Shown: piece by piece, positions 7,961 through 16,881 of the stretch | Layout of the letters: each line of letters begins with the position of its first letter | How positions within the stretch are numbered: position 1 is the first letter of the stretch | NCBI GenBank assembly: GCA_958296345.1 | Contig: CATQIJ010000019.1 | Span: 1-40,314 of the forward strand | DNA from: an uncultured Rhizobiaceae bacterium | GTDB lineage: Bacteria; Pseudomonadota; Alphaproteobacteria; Rhizobiales; Rhizobiaceae | Length of the DNA stretch: 40,314 bases | Direction: 5' to 3' | Position numbers and translations under genes: made by a program | Notes under the pieces: model-generated | The model's database searches: none | The model's input: the letters and a program-made list of their open reading frames with translations, nothing else | Told to the model about the DNA's origin: nothing

Positions 7961-9505
7961 GTGCTTGCAGGTATTGTGTCTGCACTCGCTATGCCGCCAT
8001 TCGATTTGGTATTCCTTCTTTTTGCAACCTTCCCCATTCTCGTATGGCTTATGGATGGTGCAGCAAGTGACCCATCAACAGGCTTGCTTTCAAAGCTATG
8101 GGATGGATTTAAACCAGGGTTTTTCTTTGGGTTTGGGTACTTCTTTGCCGGACTTTGGTGGATAGGTAGTGCCTTCCTTGTTGAATCAGAAGATTTTCTA
8201 TGGGCATTGCCTATTGCAATCGTTGCTGTGCCATTTGCATTGGCGCTATTTTGGGGCGGCGCAACTGCACTTGCCAGAGTATTTTGGTCAGGAGGTGCAG
8301 GGCGTCTCTTCATGCTGGCTGCAAGTTTTACCTTATTTGAATATTTGCGTGGGTTTATTGCAACAGGTCTACCATGGAATCCGATTAGTGGAGCCGCATT
8401 CTTTACGCCAGTAATGATGCAGTCAGCATCAGTAACTGGTATTTATGGTATGACCGCATTTGCGGCATTTGCTTTTTCAACGGCTGGAATTATTGTGCCT
8501 GGAGTTGGTAATCAAAGTAGGGCTAGAAAATTTACTTTAATCGTTTCAGCCTTTTTTGTACTTACACATGTGGGTTATGGAGTATGGCGACTACAGGAAG
8601 CAAAGTCTGAGTATGTTTCAAAAGTTGAGCTTCGCCTTGTTCAACCAAATATTGATCAACGTTATAAATTTGACAAAGAAAAAGAAGCTGAGAACTTTCA
8701 AGCTTATATGGATCTATCAGTATCTCCAGGCAAAGATGGTAAAAATGGCCTTGCCGGAACAACGCATTTAATTTGGCCTGAATCTGTTTTCCCTTATTTA
8801 TTAACCCAGCGACGTGATGCCTTGGCAGCCATTGGTTCAATGTTGCCAGAAGGAACCAGCCTTCTAACTGGTGCTGCACGTGCAGAGGCGGCAACATCCG
8901 GCAGTGAAGGGTTTGTTTTTAATTCTGTTTATGTAATCGATCACCAAGGTGAAATTGTATCCGCAGCAGATAAAACACATCTTGTTCCGTTTGGGGAATA
9001 TGTCCCTTTTCAAGGCATAGTTGGTACACTTGGTATAGAACAATTAGCAAATCAAGATGGTGGCTTTGAGCCTGGCAGCTCAAGAAAATTACTTTCAACA
9101 GGCATTGGCCCAAAGATTCTTCCATTAATTTGTTATGAAATAATTTTCTCAGGAAGTCTTTGGAATAAAGAAGAAAGACCAGGCTGGATTGTTAATTTAA
9201 CCAATGATGCATGGTTTGGAAATACACCTGGTCCATACCAACACCTTAGGCAATCTGTTTTAAGAGGCGTTGAGGAAGGTCTTCCAGTTGTTCGCGTTGC
9301 CAATTCTGGTATTTCAGGAGTTTATGATGCTTACGGCCGCGTTGTTCAAGAACTGGAATTAGGACAAGCTGGCATTATTGATTCAAAACTCCCTAAGGCT
9401 TTAGAGCCTACCTTGTTTAAGACTTGGAATGGAAAACTTCATTGGGTAGTTTTTGGGTTATTTTTTCTCTTGGGGATTTTTTCTCTAAGAAAATTTAACA
9501 CTTAA
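7961..9505 (+). CDS. lnt: Apolipoprotein N-acyltransferase
   Basis: An inner-membrane enzyme that N-acylates the lipoprotein N-terminal Cys. Hydrophobic segments fill the first 220 residues. The periplasmic nitrilase domain shows all three catalytic sites: Glu in IWPESVFPY, Lys in DKTHLVPFGEYVP and Cys in PLICYEIIF, followed by NLTNDAWFG. GTG 7961 is the first standard start but has no ribosome site. The frame is open back to 7844, and the codons from 7877 (TRVISNIENLAGWFILLSG and on) resemble the usual N-terminus. AGGGGA at 7868-7873 sits just before ATT 7877 and ATA 7880, so the true start may be there, or an indel may hide an ATG. Confidence 0.9.
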   Translation: MLAGIVSALAMPPFDLVFLLFATFPILVWLMDGAASDPSTGLLSKLWDGFKPGFFFGFGYFFAGLWWIGSAFLVESEDFLWALPIAIVAVPFALALFWGGATALARVFWSGGAGRLFMLAASFTLFEYLRGFIATGLPWNPISGAAFFTPVMMQSASVTGIYGMTAFAAFAFSTAGIIVPGVGNQSRARKFTLIVSAFFVLTHVGYGVWRLQEAKSEYVSKVELRLVQPNIDQRYKFDKEKEAENFQAYMDLSVSPGKDGKNGLAGTTHLIWPESVFPYLLTQRRDALAAIGSMLPEGTSLLTGAARAEAATSGSEGFVFNSVYVIDHQGEIVSAADKTHLVPFGEYVPFQGIVGTLGIEQLANQDGGFEPGSSRKLLSTGIGPKILPLICYEIIFSGSLWNKEERPGWIVNLTNDAWFGNTPGPYQHLRQSVLRGVEEGLPVVRVANSGISGVYDAYGRVVQELELGQAGIIDSKLPKALEPTLFKTWNGKLHWVVFGLFFLLGIFSLRKFNT

Positions 9506-9590
9506 GCCCATTTAGAATTGCTTACGTAGTTAGATTATATGTATTTTCATTCTTAGATAAAAATTAAAGGTCACTTTTTTAGAAAATAAT

Positions 9591-9607
9591 TGTTTGCAAG
9601 TTAAACA
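9591..9607. promoter_or_regulatory. Interrupted palindrome before the XRE regulator
   Basis: TGTTT and AAACA flank a 7-bp spacer (GCAAGTT), 31 bp before the start of the XRE gene. The size and symmetry fit an operator for a small HTH dimer, so autoregulation is possible. This is inference from one site. Confidence 0.35.
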
Positions 9608-9638
9608 GTTTTCTCACTAGGCGGGTTATTAGAATAAA

Positions 9639-10052
9639 ATGGCTGGTATAAAAAAAACACCAAATCCAATTGATATTCATGTTGGCGCAAGAGTTCGTTT
9701 AAGACGTAACATGCTTGGTTTCAGCCAAGAAAAACTTGGTGAGAGTTTAGGAATAACCTTCCAGCAAATTCAGAAATACGAAAAAGGTTCCAATAGAATT
9801 GGGGCTAGCAGGCTTCAAAAACTCTCTGAAGTACTAAAAACGCCCGTCTCATTTTTCTTTGAAGATGCTCCAAACCCAACATTAAATGCAGAAGGTGGTT
9901 TTGCAGAAGACGAATCACCGAACTATGTCGTAGATTTTTTATCGTCTTCCGAAGGTATTCAATTAAATAAAGCTTTTTCGAATATTAAAGATCCAAAAGT
10001 ACGGAAAAAAATTATAGATCTTGTGCGTTCGCTTGCAGATGAAGAAGAATAA
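9639..10052 (+). CDS. XRE-family transcriptional regulator
   Basis: A 137-residue HTH_XRE protein. The helix-turn-helix spans about residues 16-70: GARVRLRRNMLGFSQEKLGE, then ITFQQIQKYEKGSNRIGASR. The C-terminal tail (KAFSNIKDPKVRKKIIDLVRSLA) is a conserved helical dimer region. It sits between lnt and metK, where rhizobia keep a gene of this type, comparable to PraR, a regulator of quorum sensing and biofilm in Rhizobium. That link comes from memory of the family and order, not from alignment. A candidate operator lies at 9591-9607. Confidence 0.88.
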   Translation: MAGIKKTPNPIDIHVGARVRLRRNMLGFSQEKLGESLGITFQQIQKYEKGSNRIGASRLQKLSEVLKTPVSFFFEDAPNPTLNAEGGFAEDESPNYVVDFLSSSEGIQLNKAFSNIKDPKVRKKIIDLVRSLADEEE

Positions 10053-10095
10053 TGAGCTTCATGCAGGATTCATTAAAACAAATTCTTGACCTTTT

Positions 10096-10151
10096 CGCTT
10101 AAGACGACAATAAACGCTTAAGTTTTTATACATATAAAGCAATCTTTATAT
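10096..10151 (+). promoter_or_regulatory. metK leader: direct repeat and hairpin
   Basis: CGCTTAAG occurs twice (10096-10103 and 10115-10122), 19 bp apart. Then ATATAAAG (10132-10139) and CTTTATAT (10144-10151) form a perfect 8-bp stem with a CAAT loop, ending 18 bp before the metK ATG and just ahead of the GGAG site. Either could control metK. No known SAM riboswitch consensus is recognised. Confidence 0.4.
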
Positions 10152-10169
10152 CATTCTTGGAGAAAATTA

Positions 10170-11441
10170 ATGGCACGTCAAAATTATCTTTTTACTAGTG
10201 AGTCAGTTTCAGAGGGACACCCTGATAAAGTCTGCGATCGAATTTCAGATGAAATCGTGGATTTGATTTATAAAGAAGCAGGCAAAACAGGCATGGATTT
10301 ATGGGACGTGCGTGTTGCTTGCGAAACGCTTACCACAACTAACCGTGTCGTTATTGCTGGTGAAGTTCGCCTGCCAGATACACTTTGCAAAAAAGACAAA
10401 GAAGGCAATATAGTAAAGGATGCGGCTGGAAATCCAGTTGTCGCACCTGGACGCTTCCGTTCAGCTGCACGTCGCGCAATCCGTGATATTGGTTATGAGC
10501 AAGATGGTTTTCACCATAAAACTGCAAAAATTGATGTATTGCTTCATGGGCAGTCTGCACACATTGCCCAAGGTGTTGATAATTCCGCTGATAAGCAAGG
10601 TGAAGAAGGCGCTGGCGACCAAGGCATTATGTTTGGTTATGCTTGTACCGAAACACCTGATTTGATGCCTGCGCCAATTTACTACAGCCACAAAATTCTA
10701 GAACTTATGGCAAAAGCACGTAAGTCAGGTGAAGGTGAGGCGGCAAAACTTGGCCCTGATGCAAAATCACAAATCACAATCAGATATGAAGATGGCAAGC
10801 CAAAAGAAGTAGCAAGCATTGTTGTTTCTACTCAACATATGGATGAAAGCTGGGATTCAGCAAAAGTTCGCCAAGTAATTGAGCCATATATTCATGAAGC
10901 GCTGGACGGTAATCTTTCGATTGCGGATGATTGTGATTGGTACATCAACCCAACAGGTAAATTCGTAATTGGCGGGCCTGATGGCGATGCTGGTCTTACA
11001 GGTCGTAAAATCATTGTGGATACATATGGCGGTGCTGCACCGCATGGCGGTGGCGCGTTTTCTGGCAAAGACACAACAAAAGTTGACCGTTCAGCTGCTT
11101 ATGCTGCACGTTATTTGGCAAAAAACATTGTTTCAGCAAAGCTAGCTGATAAATGTACCATTCAAATTTCATATGCAATTGGTGTTGCCCAACCGCTTTC
11201 AATTTATGCGGACACGCACGGCACAGGCAAAGTTGCAGATGCAAAACTTGAAGATGCAATCAGAGCTTGTATGGATCTGTCTCCAACAGGCATTCGCAAG
11301 CATCTTGATTTGAACAAGCCAATTTATGCGCAAACATCTGCTTATGGTCATTTCGGCCGTAAAGCAACACGTAAAGGTGCTTTCTCATGGGAGAAAATCG
11401 ACCTTACAAAAGCGCTTAAAGAAGCCATCAAAGCTGCTTAA
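10170..11441 (+). CDS. metK: S-adenosylmethionine synthetase
   Basis: Makes SAM from methionine and ATP in the cytosol as a tetramer. Signatures seen: [16 protein letters not shown] near the N-terminus, [12 protein letters not shown] in the middle, and [19 protein letters not shown] in the last third (P-loop-like phosphate-binding segment). Length 423 aa matches the longer alphaproteobacterial form, which carries an insert around residues 70-95 ([17 protein letters not shown]). The start ATG has GGAG 9 bp upstream. trmB follows after 5 bp, placing a SAM maker beside a SAM user. Confidence 0.97.
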   Translation: MARQNYLFTSESVSEGHPDKVCDRISDEIVDLIYKEAGKTGMDLWDVRVACETLTTTNRVVIAGEVRLPDTLCKKDKEGNIVKDAAGNPVVAPGRFRSAARRAIRDIGYEQDGFHHKTAKIDVLLHGQSAHIAQGVDNSADKQGEEGAGDQGIMFGYACTETPDLMPAPIYYSHKILELMAKARKSGEGEAAKLGPDAKSQITIRYEDGKPKEVASIVVSTQHMDESWDSAKVRQVIEPYIHEALDGNLSIADDCDWYINPTGKFVIGGPDGDAGLTGRKIIVDTYGGAAPHGGGAFSGKDTTKVDRSAAYAARYLAKNIVSAKLADKCTIQISYAIGVAQPLSIYADTHGTGKVADAKLEDAIRACMDLSPTGIRKHLDLNKPIYAQTSAYGHFGRKATRKGAFSWEKIDLTKALKEAIKAA

Positions 11442-11446
11442 TCAAA

Positions 11447-12148
11447 GTGGGTGAAGAACAACATCCTTTCCGCCGCTCGGAAGCTTTTTTCGGGCGGCGG
11501 AAGGCTAAGAACCTCTCTATTCCTCAGCAAAAACTGCTAGATGAGCTTCTTCCAAAGTTGAAGTTTGATGTGGAAGCGCCAAGCATTGAAAATCTGGCCA
11601 ACGCTTTCCCGCACAATCCTAAGAAAATTGTTTTAGAAAGCGGTTTTGGCGGCGGTGAACACCTCATTCATCAAGCAAGAACCAATCCAGACATTGGCTA
11701 TATTGGCGTCGAACCATTTGTTAATTCAATGGCAAAAGCGCTGAGCGCAATTGAAGAACATAACATTCAAAACATCCGCCTATATGATGAAGATGCAACC
11801 GAGCTTCTAGATTGGCTTCCTGAGGGATGTATTGACCGTGTTGATCTTCTTTATCCTGATCCATGGCCGAAAAAGAAACATTGGAAGCGGCGTTTTGTAA
11901 GTCAGAAAAACCTAACGCGCTTTGCTCGCGTTTTAAAAGATGATGGAATTTTCCATTTTGCGTCTGACATTGATACTTATATCAATTGGACACTTAATCA
12001 TTGCGACGAACACCCAAGTTTCGAATGGCAAGCTCAATCTGCAAATGATTGGCACACACCATACGAAAATTGGACAAGGACTCGTTACGAAGCAAAAGCA
12101 ATCCGTGAAGATCGAACGCCTTGTTATTTGAGGTTCTCTAAGAAATAA
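11447..12148 (+). CDS. trmB: tRNA (guanosine(46)-N7)-methyltransferase
   Basis: Methylates G46 in the tRNA variable loop with SAM. The N-terminus carries RRSEAFFGRRKAK, typical of alphaproteobacterial TrmB. The SAM-binding motif is ESGFGGGEHLIHQA. The family signature LYPDPWPKKKHWKRRFV is at about residues 136-152, and the C-terminal WTRTRYEAKA matches. GTG 11447 is the only suitable start after the metK stop. A 9-bp inverted repeat lies at 11468-11502 within the first codons. Confidence 0.95.
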   Translation: MGEEQHPFRRSEAFFGRRKAKNLSIPQQKLLDELLPKLKFDVEAPSIENLANAFPHNPKKIVLESGFGGGEHLIHQARTNPDIGYIGVEPFVNSMAKALSAIEEHNIQNIRLYDEDATELLDWLPEGCIDRVDLLYPDPWPKKKHWKRRFVSQKNLTRFARVLKDDGIFHFASDIDTYINWTLNHCDEHPSFEWQAQSANDWHTPYENWTRTRYEAKAIREDRTPCYLRFSKK

Positions 12149-12165
12149 TACCCAAGAGGCGAGGA

Positions 12166-13185
12166 GTGGCTTTAGCCACGTCAGAGAAACAAATTATGTC
12201 CGAAGAACATGACCGAGCAATGATGGAAAACCTTTATTGGTGGGGTGTTCCAACTTTATTTCGTACAGACCATAAAACAGATCCATCAGGTTTGGATGTA
12301 GCGCTTGTTGGGGTTCCTCATAGTGGGGGAAATGGGACTACGGAACGCGACCAGCATTTAGGCCCACGTGCGCTTCGTAATGTTTCGGCTGTTCAGCGGC
12401 GTGTCCATATGAATTTCGGAATTGATCCGTGGAAGATGCTAGAAATAGCAGACCTTGGTGATGTGCCTTTTCCGGAAGCTAATGACAATGAAGCAAGCAT
12501 TCAACGCATTACAGATTTTTATCAAACTATCGATAAGGCAGGAGCACGGCCAATTTCTGTTGGCGGCGACCATTCAATAACAGGCGGTATTCTTCAAGCA
12601 CTTGGCGGCAAGGGAACTAACATTGCCAAGGGTGAGAAAATAGCGCTTCTTCATATGGATGCGCATACGGATGTTTTTACTTCAGTCGACCATTTTCTAG
12701 GCGCCAAGAAAAGCGCTGCTCATTGGGGCGCGTACTTAGCAGACCAAGGCCATATTGATCCAACTAAAAGTGTTCAGATTGGTTTGCGTGGAAACCCAAG
12801 AACTTTAGATTGGCTACAGGGTAGCTATGATTACGGTTATAACGTCGTGACCATGGCTGAATATCGCGCTAAAGCGTTGGAGCATTGGGTGGAAATGATC
12901 CCTGATGTCATTGGCGATACGCCTTTATACATTACGTTTGATCTTGATTGCTTAGATCCTACGATTGCCCCGAGCGTATCTAATCTTGAACCCGGCGAAC
13001 AAGGCTTTTTGATGGGCGAGACCATAGCATTGCTACGTTCTGTACGCGGGCTTAATATCATAGGCGGTGATATCGCCTGTATGATGCCAACTAAGGACAG
13101 TCGAAATCAAATCACAGCATTATCTGCTGGTAGCGTGATGTTTGAAATGATTTCATTGATCGCGGATAAACTGGGTAAGTCTTAG
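12166..13185 (+). CDS. speB: Agmatinase-family ureohydrolase
   Basis: A binuclear manganese enzyme of the arginase/agmatinase family that removes urea from a guanidino substrate. Metal-binding motifs are complete: GGDHSI (about residue 126), HMDAHTD (about 158) and TFDLDCLDP (about 258). Length is 339 aa. GTG 12166 has AAGAGG at 12154-12159; ATG 12196 is an alternative that drops ten residues. The substrate is not fixed by these motifs: agmatine, guanidinobutyrate, guanidinopropionate and guanidinoacetate are all used by relatives. It opens the accessory block between trmB and rimP and lies near an agmatine-deiminase-family gene. Confidence 0.85.
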   Translation: MALATSEKQIMSEEHDRAMMENLYWWGVPTLFRTDHKTDPSGLDVALVGVPHSGGNGTTERDQHLGPRALRNVSAVQRRVHMNFGIDPWKMLEIADLGDVPFPEANDNEASIQRITDFYQTIDKAGARPISVGGDHSITGGILQALGGKGTNIAKGEKIALLHMDAHTDVFTSVDHFLGAKKSAAHWGAYLADQGHIDPTKSVQIGLRGNPRTLDWLQGSYDYGYNVVTMAEYRAKALEHWVEMIPDVIGDTPLYITFDLDCLDPTIAPSVSNLEPGEQGFLMGETIALLRSVRGLNIIGGDIACMMPTKDSRNQITALSAGSVMFEMISLIADKLGKS

Positions 13186-13364
13186 CTGTAGTGAGGGCCG
13201 CGCATTTGCGCTATTGCTTTTCTGACACGATTCCAATCTTTCGCATCGACGCCTTGTCCTTTTTCCTCTAGCTCTTGGGCGTTTCTCGCCGCCTCAAATT
13301 CCGCTTTGTCTCCATGCGCATGATATAGTCTTTGGGCGCAATCATGAATTTCAACTGCATTCAT
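13182..13364 (-). CDS. Small conserved alphaproteobacterial protein
   Basis: A 60-residue acidic, mostly helical protein starting MNAVEIHDCAQRLYHAHGDK and ending RKAIAQMRGPHYS. The pattern (EI.D.A..L..AHGDKAE.EAA, then W..IR.AI..MRGPH.S) recurs in many alphaproteobacterial hypothetical proteins as I remember them; no function is known to me. AAGGAG lies 7 bp before the ATG at 13364, so this start is preferred over the open frame start at 13418. Its stop overlaps the tail of speB by four bases (convergent genes). Confidence 0.75.
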   Translation of the reverse strand: MNAVEIHDCAQRLYHAHGDKAEFEAARNAQELEEKGQGVDAKDWNRVRKAIAQMRGPHYS

Positions 13365-13502
13365 TATTCTGCTCCTTACAATATATTGAATTCGTACAAT
13401 AACATTCAAAAGTGGCAATATCTTGCAATATTCAAGCGGTTGGTCATGGATGAGGCAACTAAGTCTTTAGGGATTTGCAGAGAATCCTCTATACTTATTC
13501 TC

Positions 13503-13931
13503 ATGAATAAAATTAGCATCACCAATACAATCGTCATTGAGGAAGATGAACTGCAAGAAAAATTTGTTCGCTCCAGCGGCCCTGGCGGTCAGAATGTCAA
13601 TAAAGTTTCATCAGCAGTTCAAGTACGCTTTAACGTACAAAATTCTTCATCTTTACCTCAATATGTGAAGTCAAAAATTTTAAATAGCGGTGATAGTCGC
13701 TTAACTAAAGATGGCGAATTTGTCTTGATTGCAGAAAGCTTCCGCACACAAGAAGCAAATCGAAAAGATGCCGTCGACCGCTTAAAAGAAATTATCCGCA
13801 AAGCTTCTTTTATTCCGAAGAAGCGTATCCCAACTAGGCCAACCCTTGGTTCTAAAAAGCGTAGACTTGAAAGCAAAGCTAAACGCGGTACGATTAAAAA
13901 AACTCGAAGTAGCAAAATTAATTTGGATTGA
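13503..13931 (+). CDS. arfB: Alternative ribosome-rescue factor / peptidyl-tRNA hydrolase ArfB
   Basis: A small codon-independent release factor that frees ribosomes stalled without a stop codon. The catalytic loop RSSGPGGQNVNKVSSAV has GGQ at residues 28-30. The basic C-terminal tail (KKRRLESKAKRGTIKKTRSSK region) that enters the empty mRNA channel is present. Length is 142 aa from ATG 13503. The frame is open further upstream to 13332, but that part is unlike the family and overlaps the divergent small gene. Its TGA at 13929-13931 precedes the metallopeptidase start by 7 bp. Confidence 0.93.
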   Translation: MNKISITNTIVIEEDELQEKFVRSSGPGGQNVNKVSSAVQVRFNVQNSSSLPQYVKSKILNSGDSRLTKDGEFVLIAESFRTQEANRKDAVDRLKEIIRKASFIPKKRIPTRPTLGSKKRRLESKAKRGTIKKTRSSKINLD

Positions 13932-13938
13932 TGAAACA

Positions 13939-14532
13939 ATGAAATTCCTAGCTATAAGCCTGTTCATTGCTCTGGCGTTTAATAATAGTGCGTGTGCCCA
14001 AGAAAAGGCAAAACAATATGAAATTGCAAAGCCCCCATCCTGCGTCAATAACCTTGGTGAGCCAGTTGAGTTTCGCGAACGCGTCGGCGGACGCTTACAA
14101 GTTGCAGCCGGTATGGCGAATAGGGATGGTAAAAAACAGCCCTTTGTTCTTCGAATGAATTACGCTTTTTCACCGCCAGAGTTTCAAAGCTTCATTGACC
14201 ATCATGAATGCGCCCACCATCAAACGGGTGACGTTGACCGCCCACATCCACCTCGTAATGGCCCTGAGCATCTCATGAATGAAAGCATTAGCGACTGTAT
14301 TGCGATCATGTTTTTGCGTGACGAACAGGCATATGATGAAACAAAACTAAATGCTGTCGAAAATGCAATGCGTAAGGATATGGTAAAAATCGGGTTCCCC
14401 GAAATCAGCATTTCAAGCCGCATTTCCAATATGAAAAATTGCTACAAGAAAGAGGATGGCTCTGCTGAATTTATCAAAATTATAGAGCAAAGAAGAGCTG
14501 AAATAATCAAGAAGCTGGCATTTGTTGAGTAG
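13939..14532 (+). CDS. Small secreted gluzincin-type zinc metallopeptidase (putative)
   Basis: A 197-residue protein with an N-terminal signal peptide (MKFLAISLFIALAFNNSACA, cleavage near residue 20). HHECAHH at residues 88-94 contains HExxH (89-93). NESISD at 114-119 follows, with Glu115 26 residues after the first His. This layout, HExxH plus NExxSD, is the gluzincin zinc site as in thermolysin. Cysteines in the mature part may form disulfides. No full family is recognised, so the substrate is unknown and activity is inferred from the motif. ATG 13939 is chosen because it gives the signal peptide. It converges on the agmatine deiminase, whose restored end overlaps its last codons. Confidence 0.75.
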   Translation: MKFLAISLFIALAFNNSACAQEKAKQYEIAKPPSCVNNLGEPVEFRERVGGRLQVAAGMANRDGKKQPFVLRMNYAFSPPEFQSFIDHHECAHHQTGDVDRPHPPRNGPEHLMNESISDCIAIMFLRDEQAYDETKLNAVENAMRKDMVKIGFPEISISSRISNMKNCYKKEDGSAEFIKIIEQRRAEIIKKLAFVE

Positions 14533-15581
14533 CACAATGAATACCACCACCGACTTCTCCAAGTGCATCAACATTTAAAGTAATAATCTCACGGTCTTTA
14601 TAATGTTTTTTTTAAAGTGTCGATTGCGATTGCATCGGCTTCTTTATCACCAAACTGTGCAGCGATCACAGCTCCATTACAAGCATAATAATTTGCATAG
14701 GATGCCACGAACTCACAGCCTTTGATGCGTCTTTTATTAGGCTCAGGAATAACTTCAACATCAAGACCGCTTGCTACAAGCTTATCATGAGTTTCAATTG
14801 CTGCTTTATGAAAAGGATCTTTTAAATATGGCTTGTCAGGTAGGTTGATTAAGACCCGCCCTTTACTTGTAAATCTTGCCAAACTGTCAATGTGGTAATC
14901 TGTAATATCTTCGCCATAAACACCCTTTGTCCAAATCATATGTTCAGCACCATAGGCCTTTAGAAGATGAGCCTCAATTTCGTCGCGAGAAAGGCCTGGA
15001 TTACGGTTCTTATTAACCCAGGAACTCTCATGTGCCATTAATAGTCCGTGCCCGTCATGCTCAATGCCGCCAGCCTCACCTATCAAGCCACTTGCTATTA
15101 GCGGAACTCCTAAACGTTCAGCTACAAGCTTTGCAATTTGTCCGTCTCGTTTATGAACCTGTTTATTGCCCCAACCGTTAAACTGAAGATGGCTTACAGC
15201 GAGTTTTTCATTTTCTTGTTTCGCAAAAAGTGGGCCTGAATCTCTGCACCATAAATCTTCGGTTGGTATGTCCCAGAGTTCTACTTTCGAAGATAAAAGC
15301 TTGCGAGCTTTCGCATGGTCTTCTTTTGCCGCTAGTAGAATAACAGGTTCAAATTCTGCAATCGAATTTGCAATATCAGCGATAGTACCTTGAAGCACAT
15401 CAAGGAAAATACGACCTGGATGAACACGCCTGTTTACAGGCCACTGCATAAACGTAAGTTCATGGCGATCCTCTTCAGGCGGAACATGTAAAACCGTTGC
15501 TGAATTTGCCATGCTTACTTCACCTGAAAAACTTGCAAGGCCAAGTGCACCGCTTCCTTGAACAAATGTTCTACGTTGCAT
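14507..15581 (-). CDS. Agmatine deiminase / peptidylarginine deiminase family protein, Tat signal, frameshifted
   Basis: A guanidino-group deiminase. An RR signal (QRRTFVQGSGALGLA) suggests Tat export. Family motifs: FMQWPVNRRVHPG, DLWCRDSGPLF, a GGIEHDGHGLLMAHE block with NRNPGLS, and DITDYHIDSLARF. The open frame stops at 14598 after DTLKK. Removing one A from the run at 14606-14613 restores KHYKDREIITLNVDALG and GGGIHCATQQ, which holds the catalytic Cys, with a stop at 14507. So the indel removes the active-site Cys. It is 11 bp behind dadA, with AAGGAA before the ATG, and shares the glycine riboswitch. The substrate may be agmatine, peptidyl-Arg or another guanidine. Confidence 0.85.
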
Positions 15582-15592
15582 TATATAATTCC

Positions 15593-16837
15593 TTATCCAA
15601 CCATTCTTGAATTGCTTTGCCGAGCTATCAAAACTTCTTCGGCAACCAGTTCAGCAGTTGCTGCAGATAATGTCCAGCCAAGGTGACCATGGCCAGTGTT
15701 ATAGAAAACACGTGATTTTTTGCCAGCACCTACTTTTGGTAGCATGTTTGGCATCATTGGGCGAAGCCCTGCCCATGGCGTTGCATACTCAGTCGAAACC
15801 TTAGGAAAAAGTTTCTCGCACCATTTTGTGAGCGGCTTGATGCGATCATCACGAATATCAAGATTATAGCCGTTGAACTCAACAGTCCCTGCAATACGAA
15901 AACGATCTTTGCCCAAGCGACTAGTTACAACTTTAGCTTTATCATCAAGAAGACTAACCCAAGGCGCTGCGCTCTGGCTTTCCGCATCATTTAAGTGAAC
16001 CGTAATCGAATAGCCTTTTACTGGATAAATATTGACGCGGTCACCAAGTTGAGCAGCTAGATCACGGCTTTGAACACCGGCACAGACGACGACCCCATCA
16101 TATTGGTTTTGGACACGGGTATTGTCATCGTCCTTCCAATGCACTTCAACGCCTTCATCTGCGTGTTTCAGCGTTTCTACCTTACATCCATAATGAAACT
16201 CAACGCCGCGTTTTTTACAAGCCTTAGAAAGGCCACTTGCGTACGAGTGAATGTCACCTGTGAAATCGCTAACGGTATATATTCCACCTATAAAATTTTG
16301 TGTAAGTGCCGGTTCAAGCTTGCGAATTTCATCGACGTTTACTTCGCGGCGATCAAGTCCGCCAGCGGCAAGTAGCTCATTTACTTTTCGTGCATGAGTG
16401 AATTCTTTTTCATCATCATAAACATGAAGTATGCCTCGATCTTCACATGAAAAATCAAAGCCTTCTTTTTCCGCATGACCTTTAAGATGTTCACGAGCAC
16501 CAATCGCAAGTTCAACTGTTTTGATCGTATTATTTTTATAACCTGGAATATTGGCCATGAACTCTGTCATCCATGAGATCTTGTGCCAACTAGGCTTTGG
16601 GTTAACAAGTAGAGGCGCACCTGGTTCAAACATCCATTTGATACCTTTAAATACGGTTGCCCAACGGCTCCAAGTTTCAGCATTGGAGGCAGATAATTGT
16701 CCGCCATTTGCAAATGAAGTTTCCATCGCGGCATAGCGATTGCGATCAAAGACGGTGACTTCGAAGCCTCGTTCTAAAAGTGAGTAAGCAGTTGTGATGC
16801 CAGTAATACCAGCTCCAATGACAGCAATTTTGCGCAT
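15593..16837 (-). CDS. dadA: D-amino-acid dehydrogenase (FAD-dependent)
   Basis: A membrane-associated FAD oxidoreductase that deaminates D-amino acids to oxo acids. The dinucleotide fold is AVIGAGITGITTAYSLLERG at the N-terminus, followed by FDRN (acidic ribose binder). Substrate-domain motifs include GQLSASNAETWS and the C-terminal TGHGHLGWTLSAATAELVA, typical of DadA. Length 414 aa is normal. AAAGGAA lies 9 bp before the ATG. The leader is a tandem glycine riboswitch, so expression likely follows glycine. A related glycine or sarcosine oxidase role is possible. Confidence 0.88.
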   Translation of the reverse strand: MRKIAVIGAGITGITTAYSLLERGFEVTVFDRNRYAAMETSFANGGQLSASNAETWSRWATVFKGIKWMFEPGAPLLVNPKPSWHKISWMTEFMANIPGYKNNTIKTVELAIGAREHLKGHAEKEGFDFSCEDRGILHVYDDEKEFTHARKVNELLAAGGLDRREVNVDEIRKLEPALTQNFIGGIYTVSDFTGDIHSYASGLSKACKKRGVEFHYGCKVETLKHADEGVEVHWKDDDNTRVQNQYDGVVVCAGVQSRDLAAQLGDRVNIYPVKGYSITVHLNDAESQSAAPWVSLLDDKAKVVTSRLGKDRFRIAGTVEFNGYNLDIRDDRIKPLTKWCEKLFPKVSTEYATPWAGLRPMMPNMLPKVGAGKKSRVFYNTGHGHLGWTLSAATAELVAEEVLIARQSNSRMVG

Positions 16838-16881
16838 AGTCTTGGTTCCTTTCGACAGTTCGCGTTATCCAGCAAAGCGCT

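Noticed and set aside
11468..11502. 9-bp GC-rich inverted repeat at the start of trmB
   Set aside because: It is explained by the conserved Arg-rich protein segment (FRRSEAFFGRR); the arms are Arg codons and no T run follows.
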